Assembly (NCBI GenBank): GCA_019044685.2
Contig: JAGTXX020000003.1
Coordinates: 62,001 to 126,000, forward strand
Reading direction: 5' to 3'
From: Nannochloris sp. 'desiccata'
Taxonomy: Eukaryota > Chlorophyta > Trebouxiophyceae > Chlorellales > Chlorellaceae
Length of the DNA: 64,000 nucleotides
Below, one piece after another: positions 41,408-51,552 of this stretch. The first letter of the stretch is position 1. Each line of letters starts with the position of its first letter. The position numbers were made by a program, and so were the translations under genes. The notes under the pieces were generated by a model. The model searched no databases, had not been told where the DNA came from, and saw only the letters and a list, made by a program, of their open reading frames with translations.

Positions 41408-42598
41408 ATGCTGGCGAGGATTATCAACGAAGTACGTCATTTTAGAGAGAAAACTTGGAATATTTTCACCACTGATCTGCCGCTCACAATTCGAATTTAT
41501 CTCATTTTTTTTTCTCTACAGCTCGCTGGCCTGGACGTCTCCTCAGAGGAGGAAGCAGAAAACAGCGAAGACGAGTTTAGAGAACCCCAAAGCGCAACCG
41601 CCCCTGACCAAGCCACCACCACAGATGCAGCCCACCTGACCGCCTCAGCTGCGACACCACCGCGCCCACCCAGTGGCCGAAAAATCACCTCCTCTGCCTC
41701 TTCTTCTTCCCTCAACCACCAGCAACAAACCCGTTCTCCATTGGAACCGCAAAGCAGTTGGCGTAGAGGCCCTTGGTCTAATTTTATAGATGGTGCTAAA
41801 CGAGTTATAGATTCTATTATCGATGTAGGGGATGAGAGCGACACATCACCAGAGAGATGGAAAACATCACATCCTTCGTCACAACAGCACCCAGGAGCGA
41901 CCACAGCAGGGTTCCCCACTGTTCGTCGTGGCTCTTCTTTCCCTACGAGTGAAGTAGATTTAACTATTCTAGGGGATACAACACCCCCTTCTCTGTTACA
42001 AGGAAGAGTTGCTCCTGAAACTGATGCCACCACCGCCACCACCACCTCTGAAAATAGCCCTTCACTTCCGGCTCTACCAGAATTGAGTGAACCGAGTTCC
42101 CTTATGGAAGAGCACCAGATCCGTGGTCTCATAGCAGAAATCCCACTACGCTACCGACAATCACCGTGGAAATTGGTGTATAGCACACAGAGGGATGGAA
42201 TTAGTATGCAGACTATGCTGAGAAGTGCTCGCGGGAAAGCACCCACAGTTTTGGTAGTTAGAGATATGGGAAAGGCCATATTTGGTGCATTTTGTAGCGA
42301 ACCATGGAAAGTATCTACTCGGTATTACGGTACTGGAGAAACATTTGTATTCCAATTGCACCCTAGAGAGGTAGTGTGGCACTGGTGGTGGCAAAAAGCA
42401 GCTCAACAGCAAAATGATTTTTTCATGTGGGGGAGTCGAGAGGCTGTTGCTGTGGGCGGTGCTGGTGGGTATGCGTTGTGGCTTGATTCTGAGTTGAGCA
42501 GTGGGATTAGTAGGAATAGTATTACCTTTGGGAATGATAGTCTATCGACTAGTGAAGAATTTAGAATAGGTGCAGTTGAATTATGGTGGTTGGAGTGA
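41408..42598 (+). CDS. TLD domain protein (OXR1-type)
   Basis: Two exons, 41408..41431 and 41522..42598 (366 aa). The C-terminal 165 residues form a TLD domain: SPWKLVYSTQRDGISMQTML, VRDMGKAIFGAFCSEPWK, YYGTGETFVFQL, SREAVAVGGAGGYALWLD and a terminal FRIGAVELWWLE. TLD proteins protect against oxidative stress and some bind the V-ATPase. The N-terminal half is acidic and Ser/Thr/Pro-rich. The 90-nt intron is a multiple of three without a stop, ending in a strong T-rich tract and CAG, and the unspliced frame would add 30 hydrophobic residues. Confidence 0.88.
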   Translation: MLARIINEVRHFREKTWNIFTTDLPLTIRIYLIFFSLQLAGLDVSSEEEAENSEDEFREPQSATAPDQATTTDAAHLTASAATPPRPPSGRKITSSASSSSLNHQQQTRSPLEPQSSWRRGPWSNFIDGAKRVIDSIIDVGDESDTSPERWKTSHPSSQQHPGATTAGFPTVRRGSSFPTSEVDLTILGDTTPPSLLQGRVAPETDATTATTTSENSPSLPALPELSEPSSLMEEHQIRGLIAEIPLRYRQSPWKLVYSTQRDGISMQTMLRSARGKAPTVLVVRDMGKAIFGAFCSEPWKVSTRYYGTGETFVFQLHPREVVWHWWWQKAAQQQNDFFMWGSREAVAVGGAGGYALWLDSELSSGISRNSITFGNDSLSTSEEFRIGAVELWWLE

Positions 42599-42953
42599 AT
42601 AACTATGTGAGCGGGAGGCAGGGTTTTTCTTCTTCAAGTTTTTGAAATTTTTGTTTAGAATTTGTTCTCTGTGTTGTTTACCAAAATTCATTGTGATTTA
42701 GTAATACTATGCATATGAATAGCGACAAAAGAAACAAGTAGCTGAAGAGATTGCTGGTTTACTAGGAAAAAGAGCTGTGCTGAGGAGTACCAAAGTGGCA
42801 GCGTGAAAGAGAAGGTTCTGTTCAGATTTTGTGTTAAATAAAACAAACTCAACCTTGAAACTCAATATATATATAAAATTATAGAATAGGTCCACCTCAT
42901 TTAACCAGCTTCTTGCCCTCTAATAGCTTCACTTCCATTTAAATCAAAAGAAG
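42599..42953. other. Intergenic region TLD to NBP35
   Basis: 355 bp; an ATATATATA run near 42868 lies about 85 bp ahead of the NBP35 start and could act as a TATA element. No ORF. Confidence 0.5.
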
Positions 42954-44169
42954 ATGCAATCGGAAAGCGATCGTCCAACGGACGCTCCAGAACGTAAGTA
43001 GCACCTTTCATACACATTTTTATATTCTAAATCATCTATATGTATTATTCATCCCACCCTAATATCCGCTCTATCCTTCTCCTACAGACTGCCCTGGCAC
43101 TGAGAGTGAAAACGCCGGCAAAGCCGACGCCTGTGCTGGCTGCCCAAACCAAGCAGCCTGCGCTACAGCCCCCAAAGGCCCTGACCCTGACCTTGCAGCC
43201 ATAGCAAACCGCCTCTCCGGCGTCAAAAACATCGTCATGGTCCTTTCAGGCAAAGGTGGTGTCGGCAAAAGCACAGTCTCTGCCCAACTCTCCTTTGCTC
43301 TCTCTGCTCGTGGCCTTGATGTTGGTCTTCTCGATATAGACATTTGCGGCCCCTCTGTACCTAGAATGCTGGGTTTAGAAGGTGAAGAAATCCATCAAAG
43401 TAATCTAGGATGGTCTCCTGTCTATGTGTCTGAAAATCTCGGTGTCATGTCAATTGGCTTCATGTTGCCCAATCCCGACGATGCGGTTATTTGGAGAGGA
43501 CCTCGTAAAAATGGACTTATTAAACAGTTTTTGAAAGATGTAGACTGGGGAAAGCTTGATTATTTGATTATTGATGCACCCCCAGGAACCAGTGATGAAC
43601 ACATCTCTGCAGCACAGTTTTTAAAACCATGCGGCAACTTGGCTGGAGCGGTGGTAGTCACTACGCCACAGCAGGTGGCCATTATTGATGTTCGAAAAGA
43701 GATTAATTTCTGCAAAAAGACGAATATACCGATATTAGGTGTCGTAGAGAATATGTCTGGGTTACGTCAGCCTTTAGAAACTATGAAATTAAAAGACGCA
43801 CACGGGAATGATGTGACGGAAGCGGTACTAGCAGCAATACAATCTGCTGGTATAGGCGGTACAAATTCTGGTTCTGGTTCTATCGTTGCTGAGACTGAAG
43901 TGTTTTGGGCGCCCAGTGGTGGTGCTGAGAGTATGGCTAAGGAATTAAATGTGCCTTTCTTAGGTAAGATTCCCTTGGACGCTGCATTGAGTAGGGCGGC
44001 TGAAGAAGGACGATCACTGTTTGAATCGGTAGCTGCAGTGGGAGAGGGAGAGGCGGGTGTGACGAGCCATAGAGGTACTAGCAATGGTGGTACAAGTACT
44101 GTGTTGTCTGCAAGTGTAGCGCCGTTGCACGCTGTCATTGATAGATTGATCGCAGCAACGAGTAAATAG
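42954..44169 (+). CDS. NBP35: Cytosolic Fe-S assembly ATPase NBP35 (NUBP1)
   Basis: Two exons, 42954..42993 and 43088..44169 (373 aa). It is the scaffold ATPase for cytosolic and nuclear iron-sulfur clusters. The N-terminal ferredoxin-like motif Cys15-x13-Cys29-x2-Cys32-x5-Cys38 binds a [4Fe-4S] cluster; the intron lies just ahead of Cys15. The deviant Walker A is [10 protein letters not shown], followed by [10 protein letters not shown] and [12 protein letters not shown]. The C-terminal CxxC found in animal and yeast NBP35 is missing; the region after VVENMSGL resembles the plant form, and the green lineage is reported to lack the partner Cfd1. TGTAA at 44234..44238. Confidence 0.93.
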
Positions 44170-44232
44170 AATGAACGTACGATGAGACGGTCTGAATACA
44201 TTGAAGCTCTTGCCCTCTTTATTTTGTTTATT

Positions 44233-44244
44233 ATGTAATTACAT
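44233..44244. terminator. Palindromic bidirectional poly(A) signal
   Basis: ATGTAATTACAT is a perfect 12-bp palindrome, so TGTAA occurs on both strands: 65 nt past the NBP35 stop and about 88 nt past the ADAT1 stop. The two genes are convergent with 161 bp between stops, and this is the natural shared signal. Confidence 0.6.
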
Positions 44245-44330
44245 CAGTTAGATACTTACTGTAATGAACAACGAAAGCATGCCACACCACACACCTTTTA
44301 AAATAAGAATAGTCTCTCTCCAGAATGGAG

Positions 44331-46082
44331 TTATAATGTAAAATCAGTGCCTAGACTAGGTTTTTGTATCCAACCTTCAAATGGAGAATGCGATGATGAC
44401 GGTGCTGGTGCCGTAATTTCATTCCATCTGGCTTTATATCCACTAGCAGTACCAGCTTCATTCTTAGCTTCTGCATAGATAATACTATGCTTGGTAGTAA
44501 GTGTATCACCTAATGTAGTTCTATTTAGAGCTGTTGATATTTCAATGAAGCGTTTAAATAGCGCAGCCCGGCACAGCGCAGATTGTTGTGCAGGTGGCAC
44601 TGGATCAGCTCCACGACGTGCTGCGCCTGCTTTGCATCCAAATAATCCAGTTATGGCTTCAGAGTAGCCTTCAGTAATTAGCATAACAGGCATAATGCTA
44701 GTTTTACTACTATCACTACCACCACCACTCCAATGTTGCTTTGCTGGTTTCAATCGCCATTGAGCTGACGGTGCTGCTCTCCATGTAATCGAAGCACCAC
44801 AAGGAACTCTTCGTACCTCTCCAGCGAGTAAACCTACCTTGTCTACCTCAAAAGCATCCAAGGCAACAGCATGGGTTTCAAGCATCGGTGCTGGCGGTGA
44901 AAGGAGTGATTGAAGTCTATCCTGAAAAGCTCGTTTCAAAGCATTCTCCGTCATCTCTACAACCCTCGTTCTCTTACTATGGACTACGTTTTCTTCTATT
45001 TTGCCATCTGTTTGAGACGTATCTAAAGAAGAAACATCAGGCGCACCAACGACTAGACTACTGAAAAACAGCGGTGTTGCTATAATTGAACTTAACAAGG
45101 CACCTTGGGTACCTACGAGGCTCCATTTTGCTATTTTATCTGAGCAAGAAACGCTTAATGTTGGCTCCCCACGTCCTGGTTTACGTCGGACGATGCCTGT
45201 AGCCTGAACAACGGCGTACGACTCTACATCGTGAGCTTGAGGGAGAATGTAGTCATTGTTGTTGGTAGTAATTAAAATTTTGGTGGCATCGGCATCGGCA
45301 TCGACATCGGCATCGGTGGGGGCCGTGGGGTTAGTTTGCTCTATTGCATTTTTGTTGTCGTCACGACAGTTATCTACTTTCTGGCGCTTTATAACCGGTT
45401 TCGCTCCAGTTCTACCCACCCCTCCATTATTTCCTTCACATGCACAAGAAGCAAGTTGGGGGTGACCTACCAATCCAGCTGCAGCCGCTTCACCCATCAA
45501 TCCAGAGTCTCCTCCTTCAGCAGCGAAGCCAATGGCGGCGTCGCCACAAGGAGGGTGACTAGTAAACATATGGATCTGTACCCCTTCTAACAACTGTACC
45601 CCCCATCTAGTACCACTCGTGTCGTCATTTTCTTCTTTCTTTATAGAAAACACCATCGACGGCGGTGAGCTTCCCTCAGAAACTCCCGCCTTGGTTCTTG
45701 GTGCTGCATACTGTATTTCATCATAGATCCATCGAAGAAAGGCTCTTCGAGCAAGTACTTCAGCGTGACAATCATTCAACGCAGACCCATCAGCTGCTCT
45801 TTTTGATCCAGGTAAGCATTTCGTACCAGTGGCCATTGTAATAATAAGAGGAGCTGTACAACTAGTATTATCCGTGTTGGGTATTCCTAGACAGGTAGCT
45901 GCGTGTGCATGTGGAGGGAAGGTGATGGCGATTGCAGCAAAGGCGGTGTGTTCGTGTGATTGAGGTTTCCCGGTTTTGGGGAGGGATGCGAAGGCAGAGA
46001 GGGCTGCAGTGGCTATTTGGTCAGACAGTGATGTGGGGGTGGCGGGGTCTTCTTTCTGTTCTTCTTTGTTATTGTTCTCCAT
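44331..46082 (-). CDS. tRNA-specific adenosine deaminase 1 (TAD1/ADAT1)
   Basis: 583 aa, one exon. ADAT1 converts A37 to inosine next to the anticodon of tRNA-Ala in eukaryotes. The deaminase zinc site is seen as DCHAEVLARRAF (His and the proton-shuttling Glu), HPPCGDAAI (first Cys) and SVSCSDKIAKW (second Cys), with RKPGRGEPTLSVSC conserved between. The GTKCLPGSK motif precedes the HAE block as in ADAT1 and ADAR. Low-complexity linkers (Asp/Ala runs near 45250-45320) interrupt the domain. Length is near the usual 500. Confidence 0.9.
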   Translation of the reverse strand: MENNNKEEQKEDPATPTSLSDQIATAALSAFASLPKTGKPQSHEHTAFAAIAITFPPHAHAATCLGIPNTDNTSCTAPLIITMATGTKCLPGSKRAADGSALNDCHAEVLARRAFLRWIYDEIQYAAPRTKAGVSEGSSPPSMVFSIKKEENDDTSGTRWGVQLLEGVQIHMFTSHPPCGDAAIGFAAEGGDSGLMGEAAAAGLVGHPQLASCACEGNNGGVGRTGAKPVIKRQKVDNCRDDNKNAIEQTNPTAPTDADVDADADATKILITTNNNDYILPQAHDVESYAVVQATGIVRRKPGRGEPTLSVSCSDKIAKWSLVGTQGALLSSIIATPLFFSSLVVGAPDVSSLDTSQTDGKIEENVVHSKRTRVVEMTENALKRAFQDRLQSLLSPPAPMLETHAVALDAFEVDKVGLLAGEVRRVPCGASITWRAAPSAQWRLKPAKQHWSGGGSDSSKTSIMPVMLITEGYSEAITGLFGCKAGAARRGADPVPPAQQSALCRAALFKRFIEISTALNRTTLGDTLTTKHSIIYAEAKNEAGTASGYKARWNEITAPAPSSSHSPFEGWIQKPSLGTDFTL

Positions 46083-46201
46083 GCTGTAGGGGTTTTTATG
46101 TCTATACGGGTACTTCTATTAATGTACTATAATTATTGATCTTCAAATCTTCTATTTCTTGCTTTTATTTTCTTTAACGGTGTTGTCTTGATCAAATTTA
46201 T

Positions 46202-46625
46202 TTATTCTTGCATCGGCACGGCTCCAGCAGGGGGGACGGCGGCGGCGGCAGCTTTTGGTTTCTTTGCTTTTTTATTCTTCTTTCCAGCAGGAGGGGCAGC
46301 ATCAATATCCATGACAGATTCAAGTGCAGCTGCTTCTTTGGAGTTTAATCGTTGCCTTCTCTCTACTTTGCGTTGGTTTTTTTTAGTTCTAGCTCCACTG
46401 ACGGCTTTCACACCCTTGGCGTGTCGCTCCTTAACACCTGCAAGTTTCTTAGAAACACGGGCTTTAATCCGTTTGTTCTTCTGCCAACTGACAGTGCGGC
46501 CGGTTGCCGAATTGTTGTTGGTTCCTGCAAGAATAGATGTGAAATTTTGTGAGCTGATTAGTTACTTTTTATGCATGCAAAGATTTGAGAATGGCAGTGG
46601 GAGACTTACCACCGTTGCCGCCCAT
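46202..46625 (-). CDS. Small basic, nucleolar-like protein
   Basis: Two exons, 46610..46625 and 46202..46524 (112 aa); the first exon encodes only MGGNG. An 85-nt intron begins GTAAGT and ends TTGCAG. The protein is rich in Lys, Arg and Ala: GRTVSWQKNKRIKARVSKKL, ERHAKGVKAVSGARTKKNQRKVERRQRL, then an acidic SVMDIDAAPP and a Lys/Ala tail. The composition is that of a nucleolar or ribosome-assembly factor, but I do not recognise a named family. It lies head-to-tail 119 bp downstream of ADAT1 and divergent from the RAD6 gene. Confidence 0.65.
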
Positions 46626-47038
46626 TGAGCGCTCAATCCAGGTTTTGATGATGTTGATGAATGTAAAGAGTATGATGGATTTTGAATTTGGTTGGCTTTA
46701 TAGAAGAGGCACCTTCACACTTCTGAAGCGCTCAAAAAAAGTTTCGAACCTTGAAGGGGCTTGAAAAAAGGCAGGAAGGAGAATGCACCTTTCAAACATA
46801 ATATACTGATTTCGCTGAGGGATCAGGGACACGATAAACGCGCCTTAACCTTAGCTGCGACACCTCGGGCTCAGATAACGCTAGATAGAGTGTAATTTCA
46901 AAAGAAGTAATCAAGAAATTCAAAGGTTCACTGCTTCTCTACCAAACCTAGAGAGCGCATTTCTCTACAGTTCAAAAGCTTCTCCAGTCCTGTCGTTTAG
47001 AGCGCCATTCTTAGACCTTCCAGAATAGATTAGAAACA
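46626..47038. promoter_or_regulatory. Divergent region, small basic protein / RAD6-type E2
   Basis: 413 bp between start codons. No TATA box or repeat stands out, and there is no ORF on either strand. Confidence 0.45.
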
Positions 47039-47500
47039 ATGGGAACAACCTCCGCTCAACTTAGGCTCATGTCTGACTTGAAGGCCATCAAGCAGGAACC
47101 TCCTGCAGGATGCAGTGCTTCCCCTATCTCAGACGACTCCCTTTTCGTGTGGACAGCGACTATCTTAGGCCCTCAGGATACGCCTTGGGAGAGCGGCATC
47201 TTTAATCTCCGCCTTACCTTTAGCGAAAGGTACCCTGACAAGCCTCCTCGCGTTCGATTCACTAGCGAATGTTACCACCCTAATGTATACCAAGATGGTA
47301 CTATCTGCCTTGATATCATCCAAGATTGCTGGTCTCCTGCACATGATGTCAACTCCATCTTAACATCAATTCAATCTTTGCTGACTGACCCCAACTGTGC
47401 TTCGCCTGCGAATCCTGAAGCGGCTAGAATGTATCAAGAAGATCGAAAGGAGTATAATAGACGTGTTAGACGCATAGCACAAAAGAGCGTGGAACTTTAG
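47039..47500 (+). CDS. RAD6-type ubiquitin-conjugating enzyme E2
   Basis: 153 aa, one exon; yeast Rad6 and human UBE2A have nearly the same length. The active-site Cys is at about residue 90 in GTICLDIIQDCWSP, preceded by the HPN tripeptide (YHPNVY). The core PDKPPRVRF and SLLTDPNCASPANPEAARMY are near-identical to the family. It lacks the acidic yeast tail. RAD6 acts with RAD18 in DNA damage tolerance and with BRE1 in H2B ubiquitination. The N-terminus (MGTTSAQLRLM) differs from the usual MSTPARRRLM. A TGTAA lies at 47550..47554. Confidence 0.94.
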   Translation: MGTTSAQLRLMSDLKAIKQEPPAGCSASPISDDSLFVWTATILGPQDTPWESGIFNLRLTFSERYPDKPPRVRFTSECYHPNVYQDGTICLDIIQDCWSPAHDVNSILTSIQSLLTDPNCASPANPEAARMYQEDRKEYNRRVRRIAQKSVEL

Positions 47501-47968
47501 AGATGGGTAGTCTAAACACAGAGAAGGAGGGCGTCAAAGAAACCGCTCTTGTAAATTTTCTGCTCAATGTAGCAACGAATACCTGTATAATAAGTATACC
47601 AGGAACTAACCCCCACCACCCACCACTCCATCTTTCCTTTCTTGAGCAGCAGAATATAGATAAATGCTTCAATAGATAAATACGCCAACGCATGAACCAT
47701 TTTTATCAATTTTGTACTATATAGTAGGACCAATAGTAATATCACCGCCATTGTGCTTTTCTTTTCTCGGTTTCTTAAATGACTGAGTCTCTTTAAAATA
47801 CCTCTCTTCTCTCATCATCATAAATAACATTCATTTACAATCATCTGGCATTTTTAATCTTTCTCATTCATTCTTTTGCTTTAATTTGTAACAAAAAACA
47901 GCAACACACTATTTGAGCAAATACATAACCTAGCAAACTCTTGATAATCTATTAATTTGTCTACTTAA
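47501..47968. other. Convergent 3' region, E2 and DBP9
   Basis: 468 bp between stop codons. TGTAA for the E2 at 47550..47554 and its complement for DBP9 at 47835..47839 mark the likely transcript ends. No ORF of note. Confidence 0.6.
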
Positions 47969-49936
47969 TTATCTCTTCCTTCCTTTAAATCTACGGACAT
48001 TCCTCTTTGGCACCATCTCAGCAGAAGCGCCTCCTTTCTTTTTCAAAGCCTTCCTTTCCTTATTGGCAGCCTTTTCTGCGCGGACTTCCAAATCAGTTGG
48101 CGCCTCCAATCGATCACCTCCTTTCTTCGGCGCCCTGGTAAAGCCTTTGACCGGGTCAACCCCTTCAGTCTTCTTTTTCTTCCGCATAGGCATAAACCCA
48201 GCACGATCTGCATTATTAACGCCTACGAAAGATTTCCCCTGAAGCGTAGGATCTCTCAAATAAGCAGGTAAATGCTTCAGATGTGGAGCAGCAGCCCCCG
48301 CTGCAGCCGACGCTGCAATTGGTCGATCATGCCTCAACAACTGTAAATCAGCAGGCCTTTCTTCAAAAAATGCAGCAAGACGTTTATTATTGAGCAATTC
48401 TGCCTTTAAATCCTTTGCTCTGGCTTCTTTTATTACGTTCTTAGTTATGCTACGGGCAACATCCTCAGCTCTGTACCGGAGACCTTCGACTGCAGCAGGC
48501 GTGATACGTTCATACGGCCGAATGACCTTATGAAGAGAATCATCAGTAGCGCTATCATTAGTATCATTAGCACCACCAATATCATTACCCGCGCCATCAC
48601 CAGTTTTATCATTTTTATTATTTTTCACAGCAAGAGCACTCTCAAGCTCCGCTGCAAAATCATTTTCTGAAGGCGCAAACAATGAAACGGCCGTTCCAGA
48701 ATTTCCTGCTCTTCCAGTACGACCTACCCTGTGTACATATCCAGCGGTAGAGCCAGGCATATCGAAATTTATTACTGTTTGAACACCTTTAAAATCAATT
48801 CCTCTTGTCACTCCAAATTCTTCATCCTTTTTCTTTTGAGCCGATTCTTTTCTATTCTTTCTTCCGTTTTTATCACCCTTGTTATTTCTGCCTCTCTTCC
48901 CATTCTTATCACGTGGAGCAGCGAAATCTGCTGCATGGACATCGTCAGTAGCTATAAGATAATCAAATAAGCCTCTATTAAACTCTTGTAGAATGTGGTG
49001 ACGAGAATTGAGAGGTAAATCTGCACTCAAGACACTACACCGAAGGCCAAATGCATCTAAAAATAGCCTTACACGCATTCCAGTGTCTATAGAATTGACG
49101 AATATCAACACTTTACGTGGAACGAGGGCTAATCGGAGTAATGTAAGTAAATGAAGTAGTTTTTCATTGACTTCCTGGTGAGGGCCACCAGAGGCACAGC
49201 CAGGTGGTAAATCTATTCTTCGATGCTCAATTTCTGATGCTGCACCACCTGTTTCATGAAGATTAGTAGCGTCATCACCACCTTGAGAAGTAGAAGAGGC
49301 TAAAAGGTCTAAAGATTCGGGTGATTGCAAAACTAATTTAGTCAATCGATCGACATCTTCAGATGTGGTTGCACTCATGAGCATACACTGGCAAGATCGA
49401 GGTACCAAAGGTGCTAATACAGAGACGTCAGTTTCGTAGCCATAACTAAGTAGTAAATCAGCTTCATCAAGGACGAGAGAGGTTAAAGCGTTTTCTAAGA
49501 TTTTGGCCGGGAGGGCACCGTCTCTGATTAATGTAGCTACACGACCAGGGGTGGTGACGACAAGCTGACCTGCTGTGCTGACAGCAGAACGAGCAGCAGA
49601 TCCTTCTGCGAGGAGAGCTGTAGCGGTAAGTCCTTCACCGCAATGCGTTGCCAGAGAGGAGGCTTCTTCGGCAACCTGTTCGCAAAGCTCCCGGGTAGGG
49701 ACTAGAATGAGAGCTTGCCATCCAGCGAGGCCCTTGCCAGAGGATAAAATGCGGTGGAATGCTGGGAGTAAATACGCCAGTGTTTTGCCACTTCCAGTGC
49801 GAGCGCGAGCTACGATGTCACGTCCTTCAAGAGCTTTAGGGATGCACGCAGATTGAACAGGAGTAGGAGTCTCCAATTCGCGTTTATTTAAGGCTCTGAG
49901 AAGCCTAGGGTCAAGCCCCAGGTCTGAAAATGCCAT
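47969..49936 (-). CDS. DEAD-box RNA helicase DBP9/DDX56
   Basis: 655 aa, one exon. DBP9 helps make the large ribosomal subunit in the nucleolus. Motifs in order: Q motif (TPTPVQSACIPKAL), ARTGSGKT, PTRELCEQ, TTPGRV, VLDEADLLLSYGYE (the extended form typical of DBP9), MSATTS, then HRVGRTGRAG. An insert of Lys/Arg/Asn/Gly residues occurs before the GIDFKGVQTVINFD motif, as in relatives. The C-terminus has FVGVNNADRAGFMPMRKKKK and a basic KRNVRRFKGRKR tail. Confidence 0.94.
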   Translation of the reverse strand: MAFSDLGLDPRLLRALNKRELETPTPVQSACIPKALEGRDIVARARTGSGKTLAYLLPAFHRILSSGKGLAGWQALILVPTRELCEQVAEEASSLATHCGEGLTATALLAEGSAARSAVSTAGQLVVTTPGRVATLIRDGALPAKILENALTSLVLDEADLLLSYGYETDVSVLAPLVPRSCQCMLMSATTSEDVDRLTKLVLQSPESLDLLASSTSQGGDDATNLHETGGAASEIEHRRIDLPPGCASGGPHQEVNEKLLHLLTLLRLALVPRKVLIFVNSIDTGMRVRLFLDAFGLRCSVLSADLPLNSRHHILQEFNRGLFDYLIATDDVHAADFAAPRDKNGKRGRNNKGDKNGRKNRKESAQKKKDEEFGVTRGIDFKGVQTVINFDMPGSTAGYVHRVGRTGRAGNSGTAVSLFAPSENDFAAELESALAVKNNKNDKTGDGAGNDIGGANDTNDSATDDSLHKVIRPYERITPAAVEGLRYRAEDVARSITKNVIKEARAKDLKAELLNNKRLAAFFEERPADLQLLRHDRPIAASAAAGAAAPHLKHLPAYLRDPTLQGKSFVGVNNADRAGFMPMRKKKKTEGVDPVKGFTRAPKKGGDRLEAPTDLEVRAEKAANKERKALKKKGGASAEMVPKRNVRRFKGRKR

Positions 49937-50206
49937 TAAATGACGTTAAAAGGATATGAAAACAAAAAAAACAAAAAACAAGCAGCTAAAATTATAGCAT
50001 GCACACTGAACAGGGGACAATTATAAGCTTCACCGCTGTAATTTTGTATTCAAAAAGTATAGCAGAATAAATTTTAGTAAGCATGCATTTGTAGCTCTCA
50101 CAAAAGTTATATATTTCAAACCTTTTTGTGAAACACATTTTTGAAAAGAATTTAAAAGTGCCACCGCTAAGTCAAACAGACTGTAAAAATATATTTTGGG
50201 TATTAA
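49937..50206. promoter_or_regulatory. Divergent region, DBP9 / bilin reductase
   Basis: 270 bp between start codons; AT-rich, with no clear element. Confidence 0.4.
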
Positions 50207-51552
50207 ATGAATTTTCCCATAGGTATAGGATCAATGCATTCGCAGCCATGCCTGCAGACTTTGCCAATTCGTAGCACATTGCCATCTCCTCAAAGTCCAT
50301 GTCATGTCAGACTTGCCTCTAGAACGGCACATATTTCAGTCTCACTTCCACCATTTCGGCAGCATAATACTACTGTTGCTCGACAGAAGCGAATTGGGAT
50401 GCTTCTACCGTCAGCATTGGGCGGTAATTCTGAAGGTAGCGGCGACGACAACGATGGTGGACAAGGTTGGCAAGGAGGTGGTGTAGGTCCTGAAGGCATT
50501 GCAGAGGATCCTGTGCTGCATGATTTGATCATGGGTATGGGTAGTAGTGGAGAAACCGGAGGACAGAAACCTAAAGGGGCTCCAGGTATGAATATAGGTC
50601 ATTATACGTTTCTCTCTCTCTCTCTTCTCTCCGGCAGAAAAAATAATAATTAATATGCATTCTTTTTCTCTATGAACTAGATACCTTCAGTGCTGAAGAA
50701 GCGACACTCGCTCTTTCCATGGGTTCTTGGCGTCTTCGTCCCAAAGTGACCCCAGTTATCGAAGCGCTCGTCGCTCAAATAGAAGGCTGCTGGAGAGTGG
50801 TCTTAGATTCAGATCTAAAATTATATGCACTCCCTCCTCGATATCGTTACATGGATTCATTAGACCCTGGCAACTCTAAAGAACTGCCCCACCAGTTACC
50901 AGACCCTGCCAATAAAGATGACCCAGCGTGGCCCCGTCTCCAAGTAGAGAATCGAGCCTATAGCTCGTATGTTTTTAGAAAATTGCATCTAGAAGTTGCG
51001 GTGAGACAAGACGGCTTGCAAGTAGTACACTGTGTAATGTACCCTCGCCCAGAATTTGACTTGCCTATTTTATCGATGGATTTAGTAGCTAATGGGGATC
51101 GCGTTACGCTAGCTATTATCGATCCTTGTCCTGTCACGGGAAACTTGAGTTTACCGCCATTTTATGTCAAGTCAGCAACCGAGCTACAAATTAAATATGG
51201 ACTCGAGTCAAATAGGACCATCCCGGACTGGGGCAGTGCTATTTTCTCAAAGCTTTGTGTGATAGTACGACCTAGTACGCCACAAGAGGTGGCTCAATTT
51301 TTGAAGTATGCAATTGCGTTGGCGAATTTCCATGTACAAATTGGACGATTGGCGGTTCCGGTGGGCGGGGCAGGCACCATGGCTGGAAAAACAGAAGAAG
51401 CAACTGATCGAAGAAAGTTGGAAATTAAGGCATCACATGCTCGGTATTCAGCGAAACAGTTGGAGAATGATAGAACAAGAAAGGTACTGGAAAAGGCGTT
51501 TGGTAGTGGACCTTCTGAAGAATATATGAGAACTGTGATGTTTGATTCTTAA
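50207..51552 (+). CDS. Ferredoxin-dependent bilin reductase (PebA/HY2/PcyA family)
   Basis: Two exons, 50207..50585 and 50681..51552 (416 aa). These plastid enzymes reduce biliverdin with electrons from ferredoxin, making phytochrome or phycobilin chromophores. A Ser/Arg/Pro-rich transit peptide and a Gly/Asp-rich linker come first. The reductase domain has VENRAYSSYVFRKLHLEVA, YPRPEFDLPILSMDLVANGD, IIDPCPVTGNLSLPPFYV, WGSAIFSKLCVI and the C-terminal NDRTRKVLEKAFG...YMRTVMFD. The DPCP and PILSMDL motifs look more like PebA-type than HY2 or PcyA, but product specificity cannot be read from sequence. TGTAA at 51652..51656. Confidence 0.87.
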
